From Rodentibacter sp901420285 (lineage in GTDB: Bacteria > Pseudomonadota > Gammaproteobacteria > Enterobacterales > Pasteurellaceae), in contig NZ_CP162010.1 in NCBI RefSeq assembly GCF_041734645.1, forward strand, positions 186,001-250,000: a DNA stretch of 64,000 nt. The letters run 5' to 3'. Every line of letters begins with the position of its first letter. The first letter of the stretch is position 1. The notes below the pieces were generated by a model. It was not told where the DNA came from. It saw nothing but the letters and a program-made list of their open reading frames with translations, and made no database searches. Both the position numbers and the translations under genes were made by a program. Shown here in pieces: positions 52,920-61,379 of this stretch.

Positions 52920-55292
52920 CTAGAACGAACCGCCGATACTGAATTGAAACTGCTCGATTTCGTCATCTTGATATTTTTTAATCGGTTTTGCGTAAGAGAA
53001 TACCAACGGCCCAATTGGTGACTGCCATTGTAAGCCCACGCCTGCAGAGGCTCGAATGCGGTTGGCTTTACTATAGTCGGGTAAATTCGGGAAACGCGCT
53101 TTATCTTGCTCTTTCCATTTGGTGTTCCAAACGCTCGCTGCATCTACAAAGAATGAAGTTCTTACCGAATTTTGACTTTTATCCGCAACAAACGGTGTAG
53201 GCACGATTAATTCCGCCCCGGCGGTGGCTATCGCATTACCGCCGATTACATCGGTATTGGGCACCCAAGCATTATTGTTCGGATCCCAATAAATTGCTTG
53301 CGGCCCTACCGCACCGTTTGCAAAACCGCGTAATGAGCCGATGCCGCCTGCAGTATAGTTTTGATAGAACGGTAAACGTTTACCGCCGAATCCATTTGCG
53401 TAACCTAAGCCGGCTTTACCGGAAACAACCCAACGGTGTTCGCGATCAAGAGGATAATAACCTTGGATATCCGCATTTAATTTATAGTATTTATTATCTG
53501 AACCCGGAGTCGTAACGTGCGCACCGATTCCTGCTTTAATCCCTTTAGTCGGGAAGTAGCCGCGATTGAGGCTGTTATAGTTCCAACCGAATGAGAAATC
53601 AAAGTCATTAGATTTAAACGATCTCGCATCGGCATCAATTCCCATTGATGTTAAATATAAACGACGATTATATTCTTCTCTAAAGCGGCTGATTTTATTA
53701 TAAGCATAGCCTAATCCCACATAGTAGGAGTTATTTTCATTGACCGGGAAGCCCAATGTCACGTTACCGCCATAAGTTGTTCGTTTATAAGTCGAAGAAC
53801 TGTCGCTGTTTGAATTGTCGTAGGTTTCATAGAAGAGGTTGCCACCTAAACTTACCCCGTCTTTCGTGAAATACGGTTCGGTATAACCGAGATTGATTAT
53901 TGTGCCATAGTCGTTGCGCGAACCGGCTAAACCGAGCGCTGCACCCGTACCTAAGAAATTATCTTGTTTTACGCTGGCCTGATAACTGATACCGCTTTCC
54001 GTACCGTAACCCACACCGAAGTTGATGCTACCGGTATTGCGTTCTTTTACTTTATAGACTACATCAATTGCGTCGTTAACGCCTTCAACCGGTTCTGCGC
54101 GACTTTCGACTTCCTCAAAGAAACCGGTTCTATCCAAGCGAATTTTACCTAATTCGACCAATTGAGAGTTATACCAAGCTCCTTCTTGTTGGCGCATTTC
54201 TTGGCGTAATGTGCTATCCGCCGAAACGGTATTGCCTTCAAATTTCACCTGACGCACGGTTAAACGACGTCCTGCATCTACAACATAAGTTACTGCAACG
54301 GTTTTGTTAGCTTCATCAAAAGTTGGTGCGGTGCTCACTGCTGCACTGCCATAACCGCGTTCGCCTAATTTGGCTTTAATTGCGTTTTCAACCTCGTTCA
54401 CTTCCGCCCGATTAAAGGTTTCGTTTAAGTGTAGTTCGTTTAATAAGGGCTGTAACTCTTCCGCCATTCCGCCTAAGTTACCCACAATACGGGCGCCGGT
54501 TAAGTCGTATTTTTCGCCTTCATCAATGTCAATAGTGACATCCGCTTTAGTTTGCTTATCATTTAACTTAACATCACTATGTGTTACACGTGCTTTTGCA
54601 TAGCCGTGATTTTGATAGTATGCCTGAATAGTTTGCAAATCTTTTTCAAATTGTGTGCCGTCAAATTTATTGCCCCACAATTTCCACCATGCATCCGGTT
54701 GTAATTCCATTTGTTCTTGCAGAGTGCTGGCAGAAACGTTTTGGTTACCATGAAACGTAACAGATTGCAATTTGGCCGTGTCATCTTCATCGATTTGAAG
54801 AGTAATTTCCGCGCGATTGTTTGGCAAAGTATTAACGATGGCCTCCACTTTGGCATTGTAACGACCTACGCTTTTGTAGTGTTCTCGCACTCCCTTTACA
54901 AACTCATCCAATTTGGCACGATTCAGTACATCGCCGGATTTGAAACCATTCGCGTCCAAGTTTTGTTTTAACGCATCCGTTGGAATTAAAGAATTACCTT
55001 TAATCTGCACTTCGGAAATAATTGGTTTAGCAATTACGCTCACTACTAACACATCGCCATCTTGATAAGCTTTAACGTCGTCAAAACGACCACTTACGAA
55101 TAGAGAACGAACAATATTCGCCATATCATTATCGGTAACACGTTGGCCGGAACGAACGGGCAAACTTGTATGAATTTGTTGTTCCAAATCGCCTTGAACG
55201 CCATCTACCCGAACATCTTTTGCGACGAAAGACGCAGCAAACACACTTGTTGTCGTACCAAATAATAAACTTACGATTAGACGTTTTTTCAT
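52920..55292 (-). CDS. bamA: Outer membrane protein assembly factor BamA (D15/Oma87)
   Basis: Central subunit of the beta-barrel assembly machine. The 790 residues have a signal peptide ending SVFAASF, five POTRA domains to about residue 420, and a 16-strand barrel with the VGYGTESGIS entry, the GGIGSLRGFANGAVGP lid-loop (RGF motif) and the C-terminal FQFSIGGSF. In Haemophilus this is the protective antigen D15. rseP lies upstream, skp downstream. Confidence 0.97.
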   Translation of the reverse strand: MKKRLIVSLLFGTTTSVFAASFVAKDVRVDGVQGDLEQQIHTSLPVRSGQRVTDNDMANIVRSLFVSGRFDDVKAYQDGDVLVVSVIAKPIISEVQIKGNSLIPTDALKQNLDANGFKSGDVLNRAKLDEFVKGVREHYKSVGRYNAKVEAIVNTLPNNRAEITLQIDEDDTAKLQSVTFHGNQNVSASTLQEQMELQPDAWWKLWGNKFDGTQFEKDLQTIQAYYQNHGYAKARVTHSDVKLNDKQTKADVTIDIDEGEKYDLTGARIVGNLGGMAEELQPLLNELHLNETFNRAEVNEVENAIKAKLGERGYGSAAVSTAPTFDEANKTVAVTYVVDAGRRLTVRQVKFEGNTVSADSTLRQEMRQQEGAWYNSQLVELGKIRLDRTGFFEEVESRAEPVEGVNDAIDVVYKVKERNTGSINFGVGYGTESGISYQASVKQDNFLGTGAALGLAGSRNDYGTIINLGYTEPYFTKDGVSLGGNLFYETYDNSNSDSSSTYKRTTYGGNVTLGFPVNENNSYYVGLGYAYNKISRFREEYNRRLYLTSMGIDADARSFKSNDFDFSFGWNYNSLNRGYFPTKGIKAGIGAHVTTPGSDNKYYKLNADIQGYYPLDREHRWVVSGKAGLGYANGFGGKRLPFYQNYTAGGIGSLRGFANGAVGPQAIYWDPNNNAWVPNTDVIGGNAIATAGAELIVPTPFVADKSQNSVRTSFFVDAASVWNTKWKEQDKARFPNLPDYSKANRIRASAGVGLQWQSPIGPLVFSYAKPIKKYQDDEIEQFQFSIGGSF

Positions 55293-55318
55293 CGACTGTA
55301 TCCTATTACAATTAAAAT

Positions 55319-56647
55319 TTATAAACGTAAGAAATCATTGAAGAGCGCGAATACCATAAGAGTTAATAGTAGCGCCGCACCAACGCGATAACTTAAATTT
55401 TGTACCCGTTCGGAAACGGGGGTTCCTTTGATGCCTTCCGCCGCCAAGAAAACCAGATGACCGCCATCTAATACCGGCAACGGAAATAAATTCATAATAC
55501 CTAGATTGACGCTGATTAATGCCATAAAATTTAAAAAATAGATGAATCCGATACCGGATGACACTCCCGCGCCTTTGGCGATAGAAATCGGGCCGCTCAA
55601 ATTGGTTAAGGAAATATCGCCACTAAATAATTTGCCGATAACTTTTATGGTTAACCAAGATAATTGTGCGGTTTTTTCTATGCCCTTAGTCAGGGCGCCA
55701 AGAATACCATATTTTAATTCGGTTCGATACTGTTCGCCCACATTTAAAAAAGTCGGACTTACGCCAACAAACCAACGATCTTCTTTTTGCTCAGGCTGTA
55801 ACGTTTTGTCAAAAATTTGCCCGTCACGTTCAATTTTGATTTTAAACGCTTGTCCTTGTTCGACCTGTTTGACAAAGTCTTGCCACGAAAATGCGCTTAA
55901 ATTATCCATTAAAATTTTATCGCCTACCATTAATCCTGCTTGTTGCGCCGGCGAATTATCGACTACTTTGGATAACGTCATATCTACTTTGGCGCGCACG
56001 GGATTCATTCCTAAAGATTCAAACGCTGTTTCTTTTTCCGGATCAAATTTCCAGCCGGATAAATTGAGTTGTTTTTCTTGCGTGACGCCCGAACCCAAAG
56101 GTGAAACCGAAATTTCAACCTGCTTATCCCCTAATTTTGCCGCCAACAGCATATTAATGGTTTCCCAATCTGACGTATTTTCGCCATCAATTGCGATAAC
56201 TTGCGAATTTGGTTCGATACGAGCTTGAGCAGCAATAGAATTCGGTGTGACATTTTCAATTACCGGTTTGATCGTCGGAATACCGATGGAATAAATCACC
56301 CAGTAGGCCGCAATCGCAAATAGAAAATTAGCCAAAGGCCCGGCGGCAATAATAAAGGCGCGTTGTCGCACAGTTTTTTGGTCAAAGGCTTGCGATTTTA
56401 GTTCAACGGGCACCTCCTCGGCACGTCCGTCAAGCATCTTCACATAACCACCCAACGGGATGAGCGACAAGGCGAACTCAGTACCTTGCTTGTCAATGCG
56501 GTGCCAAATTACCCTGCCGAAACCAATGGAAAAACGCAGCACTTTAACACCGCACTTGCGCGCTGCCCAAAAGTGACCGTATTCGTGAATTGCCACTAAT
56601 ACCGAAATCGTAATCAGAAATGAGCCGAGAGACCACAAAAACGACAT
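55319..56647 (-). CDS. rseP: Site-2 protease RseP
   Basis: Intramembrane zinc protease that cleaves RseA to release sigma-E and also removes leftover signal peptides. The start at 56647 has AAGGAT at proper distance; a TTG two codons upstream is less likely. The 442 residues have HEYGH at 21-25, two PDZ domains (one with SIAAQARIEPNSQVIAIDG, one with SPAQQAGLMVGDKILMD) and NLFPLPVLDGGHL near the C-terminus. A near-copy of the repeat (CAATGCGGTGCC, 56494-56505) lies in the coding strand complement. Confidence 0.96.
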   Translation of the reverse strand: MSFLWSLGSFLITISVLVAIHEYGHFWAARKCGVKVLRFSIGFGRVIWHRIDKQGTEFALSLIPLGGYVKMLDGRAEEVPVELKSQAFDQKTVRQRAFIIAAGPLANFLFAIAAYWVIYSIGIPTIKPVIENVTPNSIAAQARIEPNSQVIAIDGENTSDWETINMLLAAKLGDKQVEISVSPLGSGVTQEKQLNLSGWKFDPEKETAFESLGMNPVRAKVDMTLSKVVDNSPAQQAGLMVGDKILMDNLSAFSWQDFVKQVEQGQAFKIKIERDGQIFDKTLQPEQKEDRWFVGVSPTFLNVGEQYRTELKYGILGALTKGIEKTAQLSWLTIKVIGKLFSGDISLTNLSGPISIAKGAGVSSGIGFIYFLNFMALISVNLGIMNLFPLPVLDGGHLVFLAAEGIKGTPVSERVQNLSYRVGAALLLTLMVFALFNDFLRL

Positions 56648-56656
56648 TGACAATCC

Positions 56657-57523
56657 TTACAATAAAAAGAAATAAAAGTATGTAAAGAACGGTACCGCAG
56701 CAGTTAAGCTGTCAATGCGGTCCAAAATTCCACCATGACCGGGAATTAACTGGCTGCTGTCTTTAATGTCTGCTTCGCGCTTAAACATACTTTCCGTTAA
56801 ATCGCCCAATACGGAAATCGCCACAGTCGCCACAGAAAGCACGATGAAACCGCTCATGTTGCGTTCGCCTAATAAGGTTTCGCCGGAAAAATGCAGAAAA
56901 ATAAAAGCTAGGAATACTGCTGTAAGCAAACCGCCCAACACGCCTTCCCAAGTTTTTCCCGGAGAGACTCTCGGCGCTAATTTGTGTTTACCGAATGCGC
57001 GACCGGCAAAATATGCACCGGAATCCGCCGCCCATACAAGGACGAACACGTAAAGCAATAAAAACAAGCCGTGATGTGCATCTTGCGTGTAACGTTCCAA
57101 ACGTAAACGGAGCACCGCTGCAATAAAAGGAATTAATGTCGAAAATGCAAATAAAAGTTGCAGCGGTTTATTTTTGCTCCAGAATTTTGCAGAAAACGGA
57201 TAAGTTATCACTAGCAATAGCGCAAGTCCCCACCAAGCGACGGAATTAATCAATAAAAGCGGCAAATAATTTTCAAATACGCGACCGGCATCAAGATAAT
57301 TTCCTTCCGTATAAAGCCACAGGAACACAAATGAACCCAAGAAAGCCGCAAGGCAGAAACGCGCTAAAGGCTGTTTAAATCGGGCGAATTGCGTCCATTC
57401 CCACATCCCCAATGTCGCGACCAAGCCCAATGCCAAGGCAAAGTAGAAAGGGGTAAATAAAAATAAGGCGCATAGGACTAAAGCAATCAGCACAATCGCC
57501 GATAACACACGTTCTTTAAGCAT
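56657..57523 (-). CDS. cdsA: Phosphatidate cytidylyltransferase
   Basis: Makes CDP-diacylglycerol, precursor of all membrane phospholipids. The 288 residues form about eight membrane segments, and the C-terminal signature reads SVLGDLTESMFKREADIKDSSQLIPGHGGILDRIDSL, including the catalytic Asp and Lys. It lies between uppS and rseP, each gap about 10 bases. Confidence 0.96.
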   Translation of the reverse strand: MLKERVLSAIVLIALVLCALFLFTPFYFALALGLVATLGMWEWTQFARFKQPLARFCLAAFLGSFVFLWLYTEGNYLDAGRVFENYLPLLLINSVAWWGLALLLVITYPFSAKFWSKNKPLQLLFAFSTLIPFIAAVLRLRLERYTQDAHHGLFLLLYVFVLVWAADSGAYFAGRAFGKHKLAPRVSPGKTWEGVLGGLLTAVFLAFIFLHFSGETLLGERNMSGFIVLSVATVAISVLGDLTESMFKREADIKDSSQLIPGHGGILDRIDSLTAAVPFFTYFYFFLL

Positions 57524-57534
57524 AATTTCTCCAC

Positions 57535-58254
57535 TTACTCTGTCCCGCCAAAGCGACGATGACGTTGTTGATAGCTGGCAACCGCCCGATTAAAATCTTT
57601 TTCGCCGAAGTCCGGCCATAACACATCCAAAAAACACAATTCCGCATAGGCGATTTGCCACAATAAAAAGTTGCTGATGCGCTGTTCCCCGCTAGTACGA
57701 ATCAGCAAATCTACCAGTGGTTGATGCTGCGTCACCAAATGCTGCTGGAAGGTCTGCTCGGTGATCTCTTCCGGTGCCATTTCATGATTTTTCACTTTTT
57801 CCGCCAACTGCTGTGCCGCTTGTACGATGTCCCAACGTCCGCCGTAATTGGCGGCAATATTGAGCGTCAATGCGGTGCTATTTTCAGTGAGCATTTCAGC
57901 CTTGGCGATTTTTTCCTGTAACTTCGCACTAAAACGCGAGGTGTCGCCGATAATTTTTAAGCGAATGTTATTTTTGTGTAATTTTTTCACTTCCCGATCA
58001 AGCGCCTGCATAAACAGTGTCATTAAGGCGCTGACTTCCTGCTCGGGGCGATTCCAGTTTTCGCTGCTAAAGGCATAAAGTGTCAACACTTTTACGCCGA
58101 TTTGTCGCGCATAGCTGACTGCGCGACGCACGGCGCCGACGCCGTTTGTGTGGCCGAAAATGCGCAATTTATTTTGCTGTTTTGCCCAACGCCCGTTGCC
58201 GTCCATAATAATGGCGACGTGTTCGGGGATGTTATTCTTGTCGAGTTCTATCAT
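57535..58254 (-). CDS. uppS: Undecaprenyl diphosphate synthase
   Basis: Condenses eight isopentenyl units onto farnesyl diphosphate to make the carrier lipid of cell-wall and LPS synthesis. The 239 residues have HVAIIMDGNGRWAK with catalytic Asp18, FSSENWNRP, and the C-terminal DLLIRTSGEQRISNFLLWQIAYAELCF. The 12-mer repeat (57868-57879) is read as STAL within ENSTALTLNIAANYGG, next to a conserved block. Confidence 0.97.
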   Translation of the reverse strand: MIELDKNNIPEHVAIIMDGNGRWAKQQNKLRIFGHTNGVGAVRRAVSYARQIGVKVLTLYAFSSENWNRPEQEVSALMTLFMQALDREVKKLHKNNIRLKIIGDTSRFSAKLQEKIAKAEMLTENSTALTLNIAANYGGRWDIVQAAQQLAEKVKNHEMAPEEITEQTFQQHLVTQHQPLVDLLIRTSGEQRISNFLLWQIAYAELCFLDVLWPDFGEKDFNRAVASYQQRHRRFGGTE

Positions 58255-58261
58255 AAAAACG

Positions 58262-59479
58262 TTATAAATTTTGACCGCATTTCAAGCGGCCTGCGATCAA
58301 CTGTTCGGCAATTGCGCGCGCCTGCGCATCTACTGCCAGTACATCATCGATGCTTGAAATCGTCGAACTTGGCATTTTTTCTACGACGTTTTGATTGATG
58401 CGCGCGATCTCGGTGAATCCAATGCGGTGCTCTAGAAAGGCGCCAACTGCTATTTCATTCGCCGCATTCATCGCCGTGGTGGCATATTGCCCGGCGGCAA
58501 AAGCATCTATCGCGAGTTTTAAATTCGGATAACGATTAAAATCCGGCTCAATAAATGTCAGTTCTTTGATTTTAAAGAAATCCAAAGGTTCCACGCCGGC
58601 AAGCGTGCGGTTCGGATAAGCCATAGTTTCGGCAATCGGCGTGCGCATATCCGGGTTGCCCATTTGCGCGATAACGCTGCCGTCGATATAACGCACCATA
58701 GAATGAATAATGGATTGCGGGTGAATGATCACTTCCATTTCATCAGCGGCCGCATTAAACAGCCAGCGGGCTTCAATGTATTCCAGCCCTTTGTTCATCA
58801 TCGTGGCGGAATCTACCGAAATTTTCTTACCCATAGACCAATTCGGATGCGCTACGGCTTGTTCCGGCGTAATCGTATCAAATTCGGCAAGCGGCTTGTA
58901 ACGAAAAGGCCCGCCTGAACCGGTCAGCACGATTTTACTGATGCCGAGTTCTTGTAACGGACAAAACCCGATTTTTTGTTGCGCCTGCGGTGGCAAAGAT
59001 TGGAAAATTGCATTATGTTCGCTATCCACCGGCAATAATTGCGCGCCGTGCCGTTTCACTGCGTCAATAAAAATTTGACCGCAGGTTACCAGTGCTTCTT
59101 TATTCGCCAATAAGACACTCTTTCCGGCTTTCACGGCGGATAAGGTCGGAAGCAATCCTGCCGCGCCTACAATCGCTGCCATCACTTGATCGGCTTCAGG
59201 ATGCGCGGCTAATTCACAAATGGCTTGTTCCCCGCTTAATACTTCCGTCGGGCAGCCGAGTGCGGTCAGTTTTTCGCGTAATTTTTTCGCCGCCGTTTCG
59301 TCATTCAGTGCGGCAAAGTGCGGTCGAAATTTTATGCATTTTTCCAACATGGCGTCCGTATTTTTTCCGCCGACCAGCGCAAACGCCCGATACTTATCAG
59401 GATTGTGTTCGATGACGGACAATGTACTTTGCCCGATTGAGCCGGTTGCCCCTAAAATCACAATATTTTGTTTTTGCAT
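58262..59479 (-). CDS. dxr: 1-deoxy-D-xylulose 5-phosphate reductoisomerase
   Basis: Second step of the MEP isoprenoid pathway. The 405 residues contain the NADPH site GATGSIGQSTL, the ANKEALV and PVDSEHNAIFQ segments, and the catalytic GSGGPFR and HPNWSMGKKISVDSATMMNKGLE. The 12-mer repeat (58420-58431) is read in a third frame as EHRI (GAFLEHRIGF). Dxr and UppS, the next gene, make and use isoprenoid units. Confidence 0.97.
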   Translation of the reverse strand: MQKQNIVILGATGSIGQSTLSVIEHNPDKYRAFALVGGKNTDAMLEKCIKFRPHFAALNDETAAKKLREKLTALGCPTEVLSGEQAICELAAHPEADQVMAAIVGAAGLLPTLSAVKAGKSVLLANKEALVTCGQIFIDAVKRHGAQLLPVDSEHNAIFQSLPPQAQQKIGFCPLQELGISKIVLTGSGGPFRYKPLAEFDTITPEQAVAHPNWSMGKKISVDSATMMNKGLEYIEARWLFNAAADEMEVIIHPQSIIHSMVRYIDGSVIAQMGNPDMRTPIAETMAYPNRTLAGVEPLDFFKIKELTFIEPDFNRYPNLKLAIDAFAAGQYATTAMNAANEIAVGAFLEHRIGFTEIARINQNVVEKMPSSTISSIDDVLAVDAQARAIAEQLIAGRLKCGQNL

Positions 59480-59520
59480 AAAATCTTGACCGCACTATTG
59501 TAAATAGGAAAATAGAACAA

Positions 59521-59562
59521 GGGCAGACGCTAGGGTCGATTAATTGACCTAGGATCTGCCCT
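59521..59562. terminator. Hairpin between frr and dxr
   Basis: GGGCAGACGCTAGGGTC and GACCTAGGATCTGCCC pair over about 15 bases around GATTAATT. No long T-run on the minus strand follows, so it may attenuate rather than stop frr transcripts. Confidence 0.6.
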
Positions 59563-59580
59563 GATAATCGGTTCTGAAAA

Positions 59581-60138
59581 TTAAAAATCCATCAATTCTT
59601 TTTCTTTATCCGCCAAAATTTCATCGACTTTTTTGATGTATTGGTCGGTTAATTTTTGAATAATGTCTTCTGCCTTGTGTTGATCGTTTTCGCTGATTTC
59701 TTTGTCTTTTAACAACGCTTTAATTTTATCGTTTGCATCGCGGCGCACATTACGAATCGCCACTTTGCCCTGTTCGCCTTCACCTTTTACGATTTTAATT
59801 AAATCACGGCGGCGTTCTTCCGTTAAAGGCGGCAGCGGAACACGAATGGTTGTGCCGGCGGAAGATGGATTTAAGCCTAAGTCAGAGGTTAAAATTGCTT
59901 TTTCCACCGCTTGAATCAAGGAACGATCGAACACAGTCACCGCCAATGTACGCGCATCTTCGGCAACTACGTTGGCTAACTGACGAAGCGGCGTCGCCGA
60001 ACCGTAATAGTCCACTTGAATCGCATCCAGCAAACTTGGCTGGGCACGGCCGGTACGAATTTTAGCGATATGTCCTTTTAATGCTTCAAGGCTTTTTTCC
60101 ATACGCTGTTCGGCATCTTGTCGAATTTCATTAATCAT
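59581..60138 (-). CDS. frr: Ribosome recycling factor
   Basis: With EF-G and IF3, it splits the post-termination ribosome. The 185 residues match RRF end to end: RMEKSLEALKGHIAKIRTGRAQPSLLD, then DLGLNPSSAGTTIRVPLPPLTEERRRDLIK and the C-terminal helix KKVDEILADKEKELMDF. First gene of the long minus-strand envelope cluster; tsf and pyrH, often upstream, are not here. Confidence 0.97.
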   Translation of the reverse strand: MINEIRQDAEQRMEKSLEALKGHIAKIRTGRAQPSLLDAIQVDYYGSATPLRQLANVVAEDARTLAVTVFDRSLIQAVEKAILTSDLGLNPSSAGTTIRVPLPPLTEERRRDLIKIVKGEGEQGKVAIRNVRRDANDKIKALLKDKEISENDQHKAEDIIQKLTDQYIKKVDEILADKEKELMDF

Positions 60139-60480
60139 TACGCTGTCCTTTCTATTATCTGGCTAAAAATAAAACGCGAACGATTCTACTGGATTTTTAG
60201 CGATTTTTGAATTGTTTTGTTTATAACTTACCAACGAAAACTGAGAAACGCTAATCGCAAATATAATGTTTGGGTGCTAACTCGAATAGACATTAAATTC
60301 AACGGAAATTTATAGCCTACTTTGGGGATTTAATGACCAATCCATTGATATTTAACAAAACCTGTAAAATATCAAATTTTGTTTAAATAGAATTGGGCAT
60401 TTCTTGCAAAGACTAGTTAAGAGAGTAGAATACCGCCGGCTATAACTATAAATTACTAAAGAATCATATGGAGATGTTCT
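60139..60480. other. Regulatory region between frr and focA
   Basis: 342 AT-rich bases holding divergent promoters for frr and for focA-pflB. An FNR-like site is at 60345-60358. ATGGAGATGTTCT just before focA supplies the ribosome site. No gene seen. Confidence 0.6.
60345..60358 (+). promoter_or_regulatory. FNR-like site upstream of focA-pflB
   Basis: TTGATATTTAACAA matches the FNR consensus TTGATNNNNATCAA at 9 of 10 defined positions and lies about 130 bases before focA, whose E. coli counterpart is FNR-activated. Confidence 0.65.
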
Positions 60481-61332
60481 ATGTCAGATGTTAAACATTC
60501 TTCGACCGTAGCATTAACTCCAGTAGAAGCAACAGACTTCGCAGAAAGTGCGGCAGCCTACAAAGCGAAAAAACGTCCGTTTCTTTCTTTTATGTCCGGT
60601 ATCAGCGCCGGCGCTTGCATTGCGCTCGCATTTGTTTTTTACACCACAACTCAAACCGCATCGGCCGGTGCACCATGGGGATTGACCAAATTAGTCGGTG
60701 GCTTAGTGTTTTCCATCGGAGTAATTATGGTTGTATTGCTCGGAGCGGAGTTGTTTACTTCATCTACGCTGACTTTTGTCGCTCGCGTGGGTGGGAAGAT
60801 TACCACGTGGCAAATGATTCGTAACTGGATTGTGGTTTATTTCGGTAATTTTGCCGGTGGTTTAATTATTGCGGTGCTGATTTGGTTTGGTGGTCAGACG
60901 ATGGCGGCAAACGGCCAGTGGGGCTTAACAATTTTAGCGACAGCTCAACATAAAATTCATCATACTTGGTTTGAAGCGTTTAATCTTGGTATTTTGTGTA
61001 ACATTATGGTGTGCTTGGCGGTTTGGTTATCCTATAGCGGTAAAACCGTAACGGACAAGGCCTTTATTATGATTATGCCGATTGGTTTGTTTGTTGCGTC
61101 TGGTTTTGAACACTGTGTAGCGAATATGTTTATGATTCCAATGGGAATTATTACGGCACATTACAGTAGCCCCGAATTTTGGCAGCAATTAGGCATTGAA
61201 GCGGCTCAATATAGCGATTTAGATGTCTATCATTTTATTACCAAGAATTTAATCCCAGTGACGTTAGGAAATATAGTCGGAGGCGCGATTTGCGTCGGTT
61301 TATTTCAACGTTACTTGACTAAATCACATTAA
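60481..61332 (+). CDS. focA: Formate transporter FocA
   Basis: Pentameric inner-membrane channel that exports or imports formate made by pyruvate formate-lyase. The 283 residues have six membrane segments and the formate/nitrite family features: PFLSFMSGISAGACIALAFVFY, LGAELFTSSTLTFVAR (the omega-loop segment) and GFEHCVANMF with the gating His. Ahead of pflB by 41 bases in one operon. Confidence 0.96.
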   Translation: MSDVKHSSTVALTPVEATDFAESAAAYKAKKRPFLSFMSGISAGACIALAFVFYTTTQTASAGAPWGLTKLVGGLVFSIGVIMVVLLGAELFTSSTLTFVARVGGKITTWQMIRNWIVVYFGNFAGGLIIAVLIWFGGQTMAANGQWGLTILATAQHKIHHTWFEAFNLGILCNIMVCLAVWLSYSGKTVTDKAFIMIMPIGLFVASGFEHCVANMFMIPMGIITAHYSSPEFWQQLGIEAAQYSDLDVYHFITKNLIPVTLGNIVGGAICVGLFQRYLTKSH

Positions 61333-61379
61333 CTAACGAATTGAAAATTTATTTTTATTAATTAACAAAGGAAATGACT